A stretch of DNA of 39,691 nt from Limivivens faecihominis. GTDB taxonomy: Bacteria > Bacillota > Clostridia > Lachnospirales > Lachnospiraceae. The notes under the pieces are model-generated. The model did no database searches and was not told the DNA's origin. It was given only the letters and a program-made list of their open reading frames with translations. Shown here piece by piece: positions 24,323 through 33,417 of this stretch. The DNA lies in assembly GCF_020686945.1 (NCBI RefSeq), contig NZ_JAJEPR010000028.1, positions 1 through 39,691 on the forward strand. Direction: 5' to 3'. Made by a program: the position numbers and the translations under genes. The first letter of the stretch is position 1; each line of letters begins with the position of its first letter.

Positions 24323-24637
24323 ATGTTTTTATTATCAAGTGACACCGCAGCAGCAGGCGGTATCGGCATCGGCTTCACTCTGGTTTACATCGTTGTAATC
24401 GTAGTGATCATGTACTTCCTTGCCATCAGACCCCAGAAGAAAGAGCAGAAAAAGCTGAATGCCATGCTGGCAGAGCTGGCTGTAGGCGACAGCGTAGTAA
24501 CCACCAGCGGTTTCTACGGCGTTGTCATCGACATCACCGATGAGGACGTGATCGTGGAGTTCGGAAGCAACAAGAACTGCCGTATCCCCATGAAAAAAAC
24601 TGCAATCTCTCAGGTTGAGAAACCGGAAGCAGAATAA
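24323..24637 (+). CDS. yajC: Sec translocase accessory subunit YajC
   Basis: YajC is a small single-span membrane protein that associates with the SecYEG-SecDF protein export machinery. The 104-residue product has an N-terminal membrane helix (about residues 12-33, ending FLAIRPQKKEQKK, the family signature) and a cytoplasmic domain with GDSVVTTSGFYGVV. AAGGAGG lies 8 bases before the ATG. It follows tgt as in many bacteria, but no secDF follows here. It is closed by a terminator. Confidence 0.95.
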   Translation: MFLLSSDTAAAGGIGIGFTLVYIVVIVVIMYFLAIRPQKKEQKKLNAMLAELAVGDSVVTTSGFYGVVIDITDEDVIVEFGSNKNCRIPMKKTAISQVEKPEAE

Positions 24638-24651
24638 TTTTACCGAAAAGG

Positions 24652-24677
24652 CGTTGGATTTTCCAACGTCTTTTTTT
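24652..24677 (+). terminator. intrinsic terminator after yajC
   Basis: CGTTGGA (24652-24658) and TCCAACG (24662-24668) form a tight stem with a 3-base loop, followed by TC and seven T. Confidence 0.9.
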
Positions 24678-24698
24678 ATGCATCACTGTAACTTTTTA

Positions 24699-24727
24699 TT
24701 GAAAAACAGTGAAAAATGAATTATGAT
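24699..24727 (+). promoter_or_regulatory. promoter of leuB-ilvD-ilvB
   Basis: TTGAAA (24699-24704), a 17-bp spacer and TATGAT (24722-24727). The start codon is only about 27 bases after the expected transcription start. The leader has no room for a T-box or peptide attenuator, so control must be through a repressor, CodY-like factors or not at all. Confidence 0.8.
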
Positions 24728-24760
24728 ATACTTTAACGCAGCAGAGAAAGGATGATTGTG

Positions 24761-25846
24761 ATGAATTATAAGATAGCAGTGATTTCCGGTGACGGTATCG
24801 GTCCGGAGATCGTCCGGGAAGCAAGAAAAGTCCTGGATGTGACAGGAAAAAAATATGGCTTTTCTTTTGACTACACAGATCTTCTCATGGGAGGCGCTTC
24901 CATCGACGTGAACGGCGTGCCCCTCACCGACGAGACCACTGAGAAAGCCAAAGCAAGCGATGCAGTCCTGATGGGTTCCATCGGAGGAGACGCCAAGACT
25001 TCTTCCTGGTACAAGCTTTCACCGGACAAACGCCCGGAGGCAGGCCTTCTGAAGCTTCGAAAATCATTAAATCTTTTTGCAAATGTGCGGCCGGCTTACC
25101 TCTATGAGGAACTGAAAGCAGCCTGCCCCTTAAGAGATGAGATTATCGGCGACGGTTTTGATCTGGTGATTATGAGAGAGCTCACCGGCGGCCTTTACTT
25201 CGGTGAGAGAAAGACCATTGAGGAAAACGGTGTGAAAAAAGCTATTGATACCCTGACCTACAGCGAGACCGAGATCCGCCGGATTGCCAGGAGAGGTTTC
25301 GATATCGCTATGAAGCGTCGGAAGAAAGTCACCAGCGTGGATAAAGCCAACGTGCTGGATTCTTCCCGTCTCTGGAGAAGCGTTGTGGAAGAAGTGGCGA
25401 AGGATTATCCGGAAGTCACCCTCGAGCATATGCTGGTGGACAACTGCGCGATGCAGCTCGTCCGTGATCCGAAGCAGTTCGACGTGATCCTGACCGAGAA
25501 CATGTTCGGAGATATCCTTTCTGACGAGGCCAGTATGGTGACCGGTTCCATCGGAATGCTTTCCTCCGCCAGCCTCAACGAGACAAAATTCGGTCTCTAC
25601 GAGCCGAGCCACGGTTCCGCGCCGGATATCGCGGGCCAGGACAAGGCCAACCCCATCGCAACCATTCTTTCCGCAGCCATGATGCTCCGCTTCTCTCTGG
25701 ATCTTGACGAGGCGGCAGATGCCATCGAGGCAGCGGTAAAACAGGTCCTGAAGGACGGCTATCGCACCGGCGATATCATGTCCGAGGGATGCACCCTGGT
25801 GGGAACCGTGAAGATGGGCGATCTGATCGCAGAGAGAATCCAGTAA
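24761..25846 (+). CDS. leuB: 3-isopropylmalate dehydrogenase
   Basis: LeuB oxidises and decarboxylates 3-isopropylmalate with NAD in leucine synthesis. The 361-residue protein shows the isocitrate/isopropylmalate dehydrogenase fold motifs: GDGIGPEIV at the start, MRELTGGLYFGER for substrate binding, VDKANVLDSS, and the metal/NAD signature TENMFGDILSDEASMVTGS plus EPSHGSAPDIAGQDKANP. The ATG at 24761 is preferred to 24752 because AAAGGA overlaps the latter. leuC and leuD are not adjacent; instead ilvD and ilvB follow. Confidence 0.96.
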   Translation: MNYKIAVISGDGIGPEIVREARKVLDVTGKKYGFSFDYTDLLMGGASIDVNGVPLTDETTEKAKASDAVLMGSIGGDAKTSSWYKLSPDKRPEAGLLKLRKSLNLFANVRPAYLYEELKAACPLRDEIIGDGFDLVIMRELTGGLYFGERKTIEENGVKKAIDTLTYSETEIRRIARRGFDIAMKRRKKVTSVDKANVLDSSRLWRSVVEEVAKDYPEVTLEHMLVDNCAMQLVRDPKQFDVILTENMFGDILSDEASMVTGSIGMLSSASLNETKFGLYEPSHGSAPDIAGQDKANPIATILSAAMMLRFSLDLDEAADAIEAAVKQVLKDGYRTGDIMSEGCTLVGTVKMGDLIAERIQ

Positions 25847-25867
25847 GAGATAGAAGGAGTGTATATT

Positions 25868-27541
25868 ATGAGAAGTGACGCAGTAAAAAAAGGCGTACAG
25901 CAGGCGCCGCACCGTTCTCTTTTTAATGCCCTGGGCTTTACCAAGGAAGAGATGGAGCGTCCCCTGGTTGGTATTGTAAGTTCCTATAATGAGATCGTTC
26001 CCGGCCACATGAATCTGGACAAGATCGTGGAGGCTGTAAAAATGGGCGTGGCCATGGCAGGCGGAGTACCGAGAGTATTCCCGGCCATCGCCGTCTGTGA
26101 CGGTATCGCCATGGGCCATGTGGGCATGAAATATTCTCTGGTTACGAGAGATCTGATCGCTGATTCCACAGAGGCTATGGCAATGGCTCATCAGTTTGAT
26201 GCTCTGGTTATGGTTCCGAACTGTGACAAAAACGTCCCGGGTCTTCTGATGGCAGCAGCTCGTCTGAATATCCCCACTGTATTTGTCAGCGGCGGCCCGA
26301 TGCTGGCCGGCCATGTGGAGGGCAGGAAGAGAAGCCTTTCCAGCATGTTCGAGGCAGTAGGAGAGTACACCGCAGGTAAAATCAATGCGGAAGAGCTGGA
26401 AGAGTACGAGTGCAAGGTCTGCCCGAGCTGCGGTTCCTGTTCCGGTATGTACACCGCCAACAGCATGAACTGCCTGACCGAGGTTCTCGGCATGGGCCTT
26501 CAGGGGAACGGCACGATTCCGGCTGTTTACTCTGAGAGAATCCGTCTTGCGAAAAAAGCTGGCATGCAGGTTATGGAGCTTCTCCGGAAAAACATCCGCC
26601 CGAGAGACATTATGACCAGCGAGGCCTTCATGAACGCCCTGACCGTAGATATGGCTCTCGGCTGTTCCACCAACAGCATGCTTCACCTTCCGGCTATCGC
26701 TCATGAGGCAGGCGTGGAGCTGAATGTGGATATCGCCAACGAGGTGAGCGCACGGACTCCGAACCTCTGCCATCTGGCGCCGGCAGGCCCGACTTACATG
26801 GAGGACCTGAACGAGGCAGGCGGCGTTTATGCCGTGATGAAAGAGCTGACGAAGAAAAATCTTCTGAACCTCGACTGTATGACTGTGACAGGAAAGACCG
26901 TCGGCGAAAATATCGCAGACAGCGTCAACCGCAACCCGGAAGTTATCCGCCCCATCGACAATCCCTACAGCACCACCGGCGGCCTGGCTATTCTTAAAGG
27001 AAATCTGGCACCGGACTCCGGCGTTGTCAAACGTTCCGCTGTTGTGCCTGAGATGATGGTTCATGAAGGACCGGCCAGAGTCTTCGATTGTGAGGAGGAT
27101 GCGATCGCAGCCATCCTCGGAGGCAAGATCGTGGCAGGGGATGTGGTTGTCATCCGTTACGAGGGACCGAAAGGCGGCCCGGGCATGCGTGAGATGCTGA
27201 ATCCGACCTCCGCGATTGCAGGTATGGGTCTTGGTTCCAGCGTAGCCCTCATCACAGACGGCCGTTTCAGCGGAGCTTCCAGAGGAGCCTCCATCGGCCA
27301 TGTGTCCCCCGAGGCAGCTGTGGGCGGCCCCATCGCTCTGGTGGAGGAGGGAGATATCATCTCCATCAATATTCCAGAGAACAAGCTGGAACTCAAGGTC
27401 AGCGATGAAGTGCTGGCTGAGAGAAGAGCGAAATGGCAGCCGAGAGAGCCGAAGATCACTACCGGCTATCTGGCCCGCTATGCAGCCATGGTTACATCCG
27501 GAAACCGCGGCGCAATCCTTGAAATCCCGAAGACAAAATAA
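25868..27541 (+). CDS. ilvD: dihydroxy-acid dehydratase
   Basis: IlvD dehydrates the dihydroxy acids in valine, isoleucine and leucine synthesis with an Fe-S cluster. The 557-residue protein has cluster Cys in NCDKNVPG and CPSCGSCSGMYTANSMNCL and the C-terminal blocks YEGPKGGPGMREML and DGRFSGASRGASIGHVSPEA. The ATG at 25868 is preferred, with GAAGGAG 9 bases upstream; a GTG at 25859 is too close to that site. It starts 21 bases after leuB. Confidence 0.97.
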   Translation: MRSDAVKKGVQQAPHRSLFNALGFTKEEMERPLVGIVSSYNEIVPGHMNLDKIVEAVKMGVAMAGGVPRVFPAIAVCDGIAMGHVGMKYSLVTRDLIADSTEAMAMAHQFDALVMVPNCDKNVPGLLMAAARLNIPTVFVSGGPMLAGHVEGRKRSLSSMFEAVGEYTAGKINAEELEEYECKVCPSCGSCSGMYTANSMNCLTEVLGMGLQGNGTIPAVYSERIRLAKKAGMQVMELLRKNIRPRDIMTSEAFMNALTVDMALGCSTNSMLHLPAIAHEAGVELNVDIANEVSARTPNLCHLAPAGPTYMEDLNEAGGVYAVMKELTKKNLLNLDCMTVTGKTVGENIADSVNRNPEVIRPIDNPYSTTGGLAILKGNLAPDSGVVKRSAVVPEMMVHEGPARVFDCEEDAIAAILGGKIVAGDVVVIRYEGPKGGPGMREMLNPTSAIAGMGLGSSVALITDGRFSGASRGASIGHVSPEAAVGGPIALVEEGDIISINIPENKLELKVSDEVLAERRAKWQPREPKITTGYLARYAAMVTSGNRGAILEIPKTK

Positions 27542-27563
27542 GTGACTAACTGGAGGAAGAAGA

Positions 27564-29237
27564 ATGAAATTAACAGGTTCCCAGATCGTTGTAGAATGTC
27601 TGAAAGAGCAGGGAGTGGATACCGTTTTCGGTTATCCCGGCGGCGCGATCCTGAATATTTATGATGAACTCTATAAACATGACCAGGAGATCCGTCACGT
27701 CCTCACCTCCCATGAGCAGGGAGCTTCCCACGCGGCGGACGGCTATGCGAGAGCCACCGGAAAGGTCGGCGTCTGCATGGCTACCTCCGGACCGGGCGCT
27801 ACCAATCTGGTCACTGGTATCGCCACCGCATACATGGATTCTGTTCCCGTCGTTGCCATCACAGCCAACGTGACCGTCCCCCTTCTGGGCCGGGACAGCT
27901 TCCAGGAGATCGACATCACCGGTGTTACGATGCCAATCACAAAGCATAACTTTATCGTAAAAGACGTTACGGAGCTTGCTGATACAATGCGCCGCGCCTT
28001 TTTCATCGCCCAGGAAGGCCGTCCCGGTCCTGTCCTGGTAGATATCACGAAAGACGTGACCGCAGCTGTGACGGAATATACCCGTCAGGAGCCCTGGCCG
28101 GTTCTGCGGAGCACCGAATATATCAAAGATGCAGATCTTGAGACGGCTGCGGAGATGATCAACAAGAGCGAGCGTCCCTTCCTCTATGTGGGAGGCGGAG
28201 CCGTGATCTCCAACGCTTCCGAGGAAGTGCGGGCTCTGGCTCACAAGATCAACGCTCCCGTGGGCGACAGCCTGATGGGAAAAGGCGCTTTCGACGGCAG
28301 AGACGAGCTCTACTGCGGCATGATCGGTATGCATGGCACAAAGGCTTCCAACTTCGGTGTGACAGACTGTGATCTGCTCATCGTCATCGGCGCCCGTTTC
28401 AGCGACCGTGTGGTTGGAAAGGTCTCCAAGTTTGCCGAGAATGCCAAAATTCTTCAGATCGATGTGGATCCCGCAGAGATCAACAAAAACGTCATGGTGG
28501 ACGCTTCCATCATCGGCGATGTGAAGGAGGTGCTCAAACGCCTGCTTCCGAAGCTGGATGAGAACGCTCACGAAGACTGGGTAAAACATATCGAGGAGTA
28601 TAAAAATAAATTCCCGCTGAAATACGATCCTGCAGGTCTCACCGGCCCCTATGTGGTGAAAGAGCTCTACCGGATCACCGAGGGAAATGCTCTGATCGTC
28701 ACCGAGGTTGGTCAGCATCAGATGTGGGCGGCTCAGTATTATAAATACAAAGAGCCCCATCAGCTTCTGACTTCCGGGGGCCTGGGCACCATGGGTTACG
28801 GCCTGGGCGCAGCCATCGGAGCCAAAGTGGGCTGCCCGGAGAAGACCGTCATCAACATCGCCGGAGACGGCTGCTTCCGTATGAATATGAACGAGATCGC
28901 CACCGCTGCCCGGTACAACATTCCGGTCATCGAGGTTGTCATCAACAACCATGTTCTGGGAATGGTGCGTCAGTGGCAGACTCTTTTCTACGGAAAACGC
29001 TATTCTAACACGATCCTCAACGACAACGTGGATTTCGTGAAGCTGACAGAAGCCATGGGTGCTGTAGGCATCCGCGTGACGAAGAAGGAAGAGTTTGAGC
29101 CTGCCCTGCGGAAAGCTATGGAGCTTGGCCGTCCGGTAGTCATCGACTGCATCATCGACAAAGATGACAAGGTATTCCCGATGGTTCCTGCAGGAGCAGC
29201 CATCGAGGAAGTCTTCGATCAGGATGACTTGAAATAA
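27564..29237 (+). CDS. ilvB: acetolactate synthase, large catalytic subunit
   Basis: This thiamine-diphosphate enzyme condenses pyruvate (or pyruvate plus 2-oxobutyrate) in branched-chain amino acid synthesis. The 557-residue protein has the catalytic Glu in SHEQGASHAADGYARATG, the acetohydroxyacid-synthase-type GRDSFQEIDITG, and the ThDP/Mg block GDGCFRMNMNEIATAARYNIPVIEVVINN. TGGAGGAAG lies before the ATG, 22 bases after ilvD. No small regulatory subunit gene (ilvN/ilvH) follows; it must be elsewhere or absent. The sequence is closer to IlvB than to the catabolic AlsS by its block style, judged from memory. Confidence 0.94.
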   Translation: MKLTGSQIVVECLKEQGVDTVFGYPGGAILNIYDELYKHDQEIRHVLTSHEQGASHAADGYARATGKVGVCMATSGPGATNLVTGIATAYMDSVPVVAITANVTVPLLGRDSFQEIDITGVTMPITKHNFIVKDVTELADTMRRAFFIAQEGRPGPVLVDITKDVTAAVTEYTRQEPWPVLRSTEYIKDADLETAAEMINKSERPFLYVGGGAVISNASEEVRALAHKINAPVGDSLMGKGAFDGRDELYCGMIGMHGTKASNFGVTDCDLLIVIGARFSDRVVGKVSKFAENAKILQIDVDPAEINKNVMVDASIIGDVKEVLKRLLPKLDENAHEDWVKHIEEYKNKFPLKYDPAGLTGPYVVKELYRITEGNALIVTEVGQHQMWAAQYYKYKEPHQLLTSGGLGTMGYGLGAAIGAKVGCPEKTVINIAGDGCFRMNMNEIATAARYNIPVIEVVINNHVLGMVRQWQTLFYGKRYSNTILNDNVDFVKLTEAMGAVGIRVTKKEEFEPALRKAMELGRPVVIDCIIDKDDKVFPMVPAGAAIEEVFDQDDLK

Positions 29238-29264
29238 AAATCATTAGCTGCATATACAAAGAAA

Positions 29265-29296
29265 GAGCCCATAATCAAAAATGGGCTCTTTTTTTA
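29265..29296 (+). terminator. intrinsic terminator of the leuB-ilvD-ilvB operon
   Basis: GAGCCCAT (29265-29272) pairs with ATGGGCTC (29281-29288), followed by eight T. Confidence 0.93.
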
Positions 29297-29336
29297 TCCG
29301 CGGGTGGTGGATTTGCTGGTAAAAGCTTTCGCGTTG

Positions 29337-29345
29337 TGGTACAAT
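29337..29345 (+). promoter_or_regulatory. extended -10 promoter of the hybrid kinase gene
   Basis: TGGTACAAT is an extended -10 (TG at 29337-29338, TACAAT at 29340-29345). A TTGCTG at 29313 is 21 bases away, too far for a normal -35. Confidence 0.5.
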
Positions 29346-29382
29346 AAATTTTATATACTAAGGAAGATTGGGGCCGTTTTAA

Positions 29383-32300
29383 ATGGTATCGCGGAAAGAC
29401 ATAGAAGATTTTTACAAAAAATATAAGAAAAATTTGGATGCGGAAGCGCAGGTGATCGACCGCCTTCTTCAGGCGGAGGATCAGGAAATCTGGCTGGAGA
29501 AGCTGAGGAAGAAAGCCAGGTCCATGAGAAACCTTTACATTGAGAACGAGGCTCTTCTGAATCTCTATGTCCGTCCGTTCTTGAGCGGAGAGGTTCTTTT
29601 AAACGATGAGCTGGCTGACTGCTTCCTCCATGAGATCATCGACTGCAGAGCAGAGGGCTACGAGGATGATCTGGCCTTCCGGGAAGTGACAGAGCTTCTG
29701 AATGGCTATTTCAGGGAGACGAAGAACCGGGGCGGCGAGATCTGGTGCCTGAACATTCTGGGCGGCTTGTACAACGCGGGCTCCGGGGAAGGCGACGGGG
29801 AGCGGAGCAAGGCATATTTCCAGCAGATTGTGGAGCGAAAGGATCTCTATTTTGAGATCGAAGATCTGGGTGTGCGAAAAAGGATCATTTACGCTTTTTA
29901 TAATCATCCCGTGGTATCGGTCAATTTCCGTCAGGTAAGCTGTGAGGAGCTCTTGAGGATTCTGGATGAGGCTATGGATTTTTATAACGACCCCAGAGTA
30001 CGGGAAAAAGACGGAGAAAATCTGGACTTTGACGAGCTCATCGACGAGCTGAATTATGACGTTTTAGGAAACTATATCTGCGGTTCGGACCGGGCGGATG
30101 TGACGGATGAATTTCTGATTCGCGGAGAAAAAGTTCTGGGGGCGCTTTACGAGGCAGAGCTGAAGAAAAATCCCAACCGTTTCGAGATGCCCGATGAGAT
30201 TTACTGCAACTACCATCGCTGTCTCTTTTTCCTTGGAAAAATGAGCTGCACGGATTTTGTGGAGGATTACTGGGCCTTCTGCAGCTATATTCTGGAAAAT
30301 GAGCCCCTGGGCAGCCAGAAGGGCGTGGAATTTTATGACAGCCGGGTCTTTCAAATCGCGACAGTCCATCTGACGAATATTCTCTATGTGATCGTCCACT
30401 ACAAAGACGAGTACCACGGCGACCGGGAGATCTGGAAGAAATGTGCGGACCAGTATCTGAACATCATCCGCAACCTTCCCCGGACCGGAAATAGTGCCTT
30501 TGTAAACGATATGGTGACCCGGTCACTGGCAGATTTTATTGAGCTGGTGGATGAGGGGGAGGTGGATTTCAACCTCCTGATGAACGCCACTCTGAACCGG
30601 GACGAGGAAACCCTTCTTCATTCCTCCATGGTGGGCCAGATCGCGGCACGGATTATGGAAAGCGTTTTCACCAACTGCCCCGACCTTCTGGTGGGGTCTC
30701 TGGACTGCCAGAACGTTGTGGAGGTCTTTGAAAACCGGGAAAAAATCATGACCTACGTCAATGAGGCAGCTCAGGTCTTCGATATCGGAAAGATCAAGAT
30801 CGGCGAGATCATCAACAAACAGTCCCGTCAGCTGACGGAGCGGGAGCGGAAAAGAATCCGAAAGCACTGTGAGGATGGCTATGAAATTACCCGGAAGGGA
30901 AAGTTGCTCCGGAAGTACGGCGACGTTGTACTGGGCCATCATAAATCCTACGACGGAAAAATGGGATATCCGGCAGATTTTGACAACACCGCCTCGCCTT
31001 ATCGTTTTTTTATCGAGCTCATCCACATCGCGGACAGCATGGATGCGGCCACTGACAGTCTCGAGAGAAGCTATAAAGGTGGAATCCGTTTTCAGCAGTT
31101 TCTGGATGAACTGGAGCAGGGCTGCGGCTCACTCTATTCTCCGGAGCTGGTGGATCTCCTTCGCTCCGACCAGGCGCTTCAGGAGGATCTGACTTATCTT
31201 CTGAGCGCCGGAAGGAACCGGATTTATTATGATATTTTCGGCACTCTGGTTCGGGAGGAGACGAAGGAAAGCGAGGAAGAAGAGGCTGCGCTTCCCCTGC
31301 TTCGTGAGTTTTTCTGTCTGGACGATATCCGCAACTTTCTGGAGACTGCCGGAAAGAGCCAGGGCGCTTCCTTTGCCCTGAAGGATGAGAAAGGCCTCAT
31401 TTGGGAAAGCGGAGAAAGCGGGGATGGAGAGAGCTTTCTGGAACCTATTTCCCTTCACGGAAAGACCATTGGTCAGCTTCAGGTAAAGGTGAAGCCGGAC
31501 AGCACTTTTTCTGAGGAGCAGCGGCAAAGTCTGGCTGTACTTTGCCGTTCTCTTCTGACCAAAGAGTACGAAAATACCTGTCTGGTGAAAAAATATGAGA
31601 GTGACTTTGACGAGCGGGACGATCTTCTGAACATGATGCAGGAGCGCGGAAATGAAAACCTGGGATTGATCCACGCGCTGGCGGAGGATTTTCTCCTGAT
31701 TCTCTATGTGAACATGCGAACCGGCGGGTATAAGGTCTCTCACAGAAATTTAGGCGGCTGTTTCCGGAACCTGCACAGCGGCTATTATGACGATTTCCGC
31801 AAGGATGTGCTGGCGAAGGCTGTCTGGCCGGAGGACTGGGAGACGATCCATGGAAGCCTGCGGCTCCATGAGATCTCCAGGTTTTTTGTGAAGCTGGGAG
31901 GCATCTTTGAGACGGAGCTTCGCCTGGAGACAGGGGAAGGCTATCGCTGGGTGCGTCTTCGTTTTACCCAGCTGGAGGAGCAGAACACAATCCCCAGCGT
32001 CATGTCCGTTTCATTCCAGGATATTCACGAGACGAAGAGCCGGAGCGAGCAGATGAACGAGGCTCTGAAGGAGGCCTACCATACGGCGGAGGGAGCCAAC
32101 CGGGCCAAGAGCCTTTTCCTCTCCAGCATGTCCCACGATATCCGTACTCCCATGAACGGCATTGTCGGAATGACGGCCATCGCCATGAAAAATCTGGACA
32201 ACCGGGAGCGGGTGGAGGACTGCTTAAGAAAGATCGACGACTCCTCCAGGCTTCTCTTAAGCCTCATCAACGATGTCCTTGATATGTCCAAAATCGAGAG

Positions 32301-33252
32301 TGGCCGGATGGAACTGAGCCGCCAGCGGATTTCCCTGAAAAAGCTGATGAACGAATCGGCGGAGGTCACAGCGACGGAAGCTCGGAAAAAGAAACAGGAT
32401 TTCCGGGTGGAGATCGATCTCATCCACGAGTACGTCCAGGGCGATCCTGTGCGCCTTCGCCAGGTATTTATCAACCTTGTCTCCAACGCTGTGAAATATA
32501 CGCCGGAGGGCGGCCGGATCCGCATGCGCCTGATGGAATTTCCGAATAAAACGGGCGAAGAGTGCCGCTACCGCTTCCAGGTGGAGGATAACGGCATCGG
32601 TATGTCGAAGGAGTTTCTTGAAAAGGTTTTCGAACCCTTTACGAGAGCTGATAACAGCATGACCCAGAAGAACCAGGGAACGGGACTCGGCCTTTCCATC
32701 ACCCATTCCGTGGTGGAGATGATGGGCGGCGTCATCGAGGTGAAGAGCGAACCTGGAAAAGGAAGCATTTTTACCGTCATCTTACAGTTCTCGGCAGAAG
32801 AAGCACCAGAGAAAAAAGAAGAAAGCGGCCAGGAGAAAAAACGGCCGGCTGCAAGCTTTGAAGGCTTCCGAGCTCTTCTGGCGGAGGATAACGAGCTTAA
32901 CCGGGAGATCGCCGAAACCTTCCTGGAGGACTTTGGTATAAAGGCAGAGTCCGTTGTCAACGGACAGGAGGCAGTGGAGCTTCTGAAAAAACGCGGCGAT
33001 GGCTACTTCGATGTGGTCTTTATGGATATCCAGATGCCGGTGATGAACGGCTACCAGGCGACCCGGGCCATCCGGGAGCTTCATACCCCCTATACCGATC
33101 AGCTTCCCATCATTGCCATGACGGCCAATGCCTTTGCGGAGGATGTGCAGGAGGCTTTCCGGGCCGGCATGAACGAGCATGTCACCAAGCCGGTGGATGT
33201 GCGGAAACTGGCCCTGGTTCTTGATAAATATCTGAGTAGAACAGACCGATGA
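29383..33252 (+). CDS. soluble hybrid histidine kinase with HD-GYP-like and PAS modules
   Basis: The 1289-residue protein has no membrane segment. In order: a helical N-terminal region (1-405) of unknown function; an HD-GYP-like module at about 410-570 (HSSMVGQIA, FDIGKI at 466-471, HHKSYDGKMGYP from 519); a GAF-like stretch (~630-730); a PAS-like stretch (~755-880); a HisKA domain with His918 in SHDIRTPMN; a HATPase (NLVSNAVKYTPEGG, DNGIGMS, GTGLGLSI); and a C-terminal receiver with Asp1215 in FMDIQMP. The canonical His of the HD pair is Phe466, so phosphodiesterase activity is doubtful. No partner regulator is adjacent. The ribosome site (AGGAAG, ~17 bases from the ATG) is poor, so the start is less certain. 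Confidence 0.88.
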   Translation: MVSRKDIEDFYKKYKKNLDAEAQVIDRLLQAEDQEIWLEKLRKKARSMRNLYIENEALLNLYVRPFLSGEVLLNDELADCFLHEIIDCRAEGYEDDLAFREVTELLNGYFRETKNRGGEIWCLNILGGLYNAGSGEGDGERSKAYFQQIVERKDLYFEIEDLGVRKRIIYAFYNHPVVSVNFRQVSCEELLRILDEAMDFYNDPRVREKDGENLDFDELIDELNYDVLGNYICGSDRADVTDEFLIRGEKVLGALYEAELKKNPNRFEMPDEIYCNYHRCLFFLGKMSCTDFVEDYWAFCSYILENEPLGSQKGVEFYDSRVFQIATVHLTNILYVIVHYKDEYHGDREIWKKCADQYLNIIRNLPRTGNSAFVNDMVTRSLADFIELVDEGEVDFNLLMNATLNRDEETLLHSSMVGQIAARIMESVFTNCPDLLVGSLDCQNVVEVFENREKIMTYVNEAAQVFDIGKIKIGEIINKQSRQLTERERKRIRKHCEDGYEITRKGKLLRKYGDVVLGHHKSYDGKMGYPADFDNTASPYRFFIELIHIADSMDAATDSLERSYKGGIRFQQFLDELEQGCGSLYSPELVDLLRSDQALQEDLTYLLSAGRNRIYYDIFGTLVREETKESEEEEAALPLLREFFCLDDIRNFLETAGKSQGASFALKDEKGLIWESGESGDGESFLEPISLHGKTIGQLQVKVKPDSTFSEEQRQSLAVLCRSLLTKEYENTCLVKKYESDFDERDDLLNMMQERGNENLGLIHALAEDFLLILYVNMRTGGYKVSHRNLGGCFRNLHSGYYDDFRKDVLAKAVWPEDWETIHGSLRLHEISRFFVKLGGIFETELRLETGEGYRWVRLRFTQLEEQNTIPSVMSVSFQDIHETKSRSEQMNEALKEAYHTAEGANRAKSLFLSSMSHDIRTPMNGIVGMTAIAMKNLDNRERVEDCLRKIDDSSRLLLSLINDVLDMSKIESGRMELSRQRISLKKLMNESAEVTATEARKKKQDFRVEIDLIHEYVQGDPVRLRQVFINLVSNAVKYTPEGGRIRMRLMEFPNKTGEECRYRFQVEDNGIGMSKEFLEKVFEPFTRADNSMTQKNQGTGLGLSITHSVVEMMGGVIEVKSEPGKGSIFTVILQFSAEEAPEKKEESGQEKKRPAASFEGFRALLAEDNELNREIAETFLEDFGIKAESVVNGQEAVELLKKRGDGYFDVVFMDIQMPVMNGYQATRAIRELHTPYTDQLPIIAMTANAFAEDVQEAFRAGMNEHVTKPVDVRKLALVLDKYLSRTDR

Positions 33253-33255
33253 GCG

Positions 33256-33297
33256 ACTCCTTTCCGGGGAAAACGGAAACCTGGAAAGGAGTTTTTT
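33256..33297 (+). terminator. intrinsic terminator after the hybrid kinase
   Basis: ACTCCTTTCC (33256-33265) pairs with GGAAAGGAGT (33283-33292), followed by T to 33297. Confidence 0.88.
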
Positions 33298-33352
33298 ACA
33301 TTAAAACTGTCTGTGCAATAAAGACAAGTGTAACCGGTAGGAAAATAAAGGG

Positions 33353-33381
33353 TTGACAATTCTTTCACAACGCGCTACACT
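33353..33381 (+). promoter_or_regulatory. promoter of serC-serA
   Basis: Consensus TTGACA (33353-33358), a 17-bp spacer and TACACT (33376-33381), 37 bases before the serC start. This looks like a strong housekeeping promoter. Confidence 0.88.
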
Positions 33382-33417
33382 TTAGTGAATTAAAGAGATA
33401 AGAGGAGGAAGCAAGTA

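Noticed and set aside
24678..24760. T-box or leucine leader before leuB
   Set aside because: The space between terminator and start is about 80 bases and the promoter leaves only about 27 transcribed bases; no T-box core is seen.
25130..27301. 723-codon open frame on the minus strand across leuB and ilvD
   Set aside because: It lies opposite two well-recognised enzymes, has low-complexity His/Cys-rich translation without domain motifs, and is explained by codon bias of the plus-strand genes.
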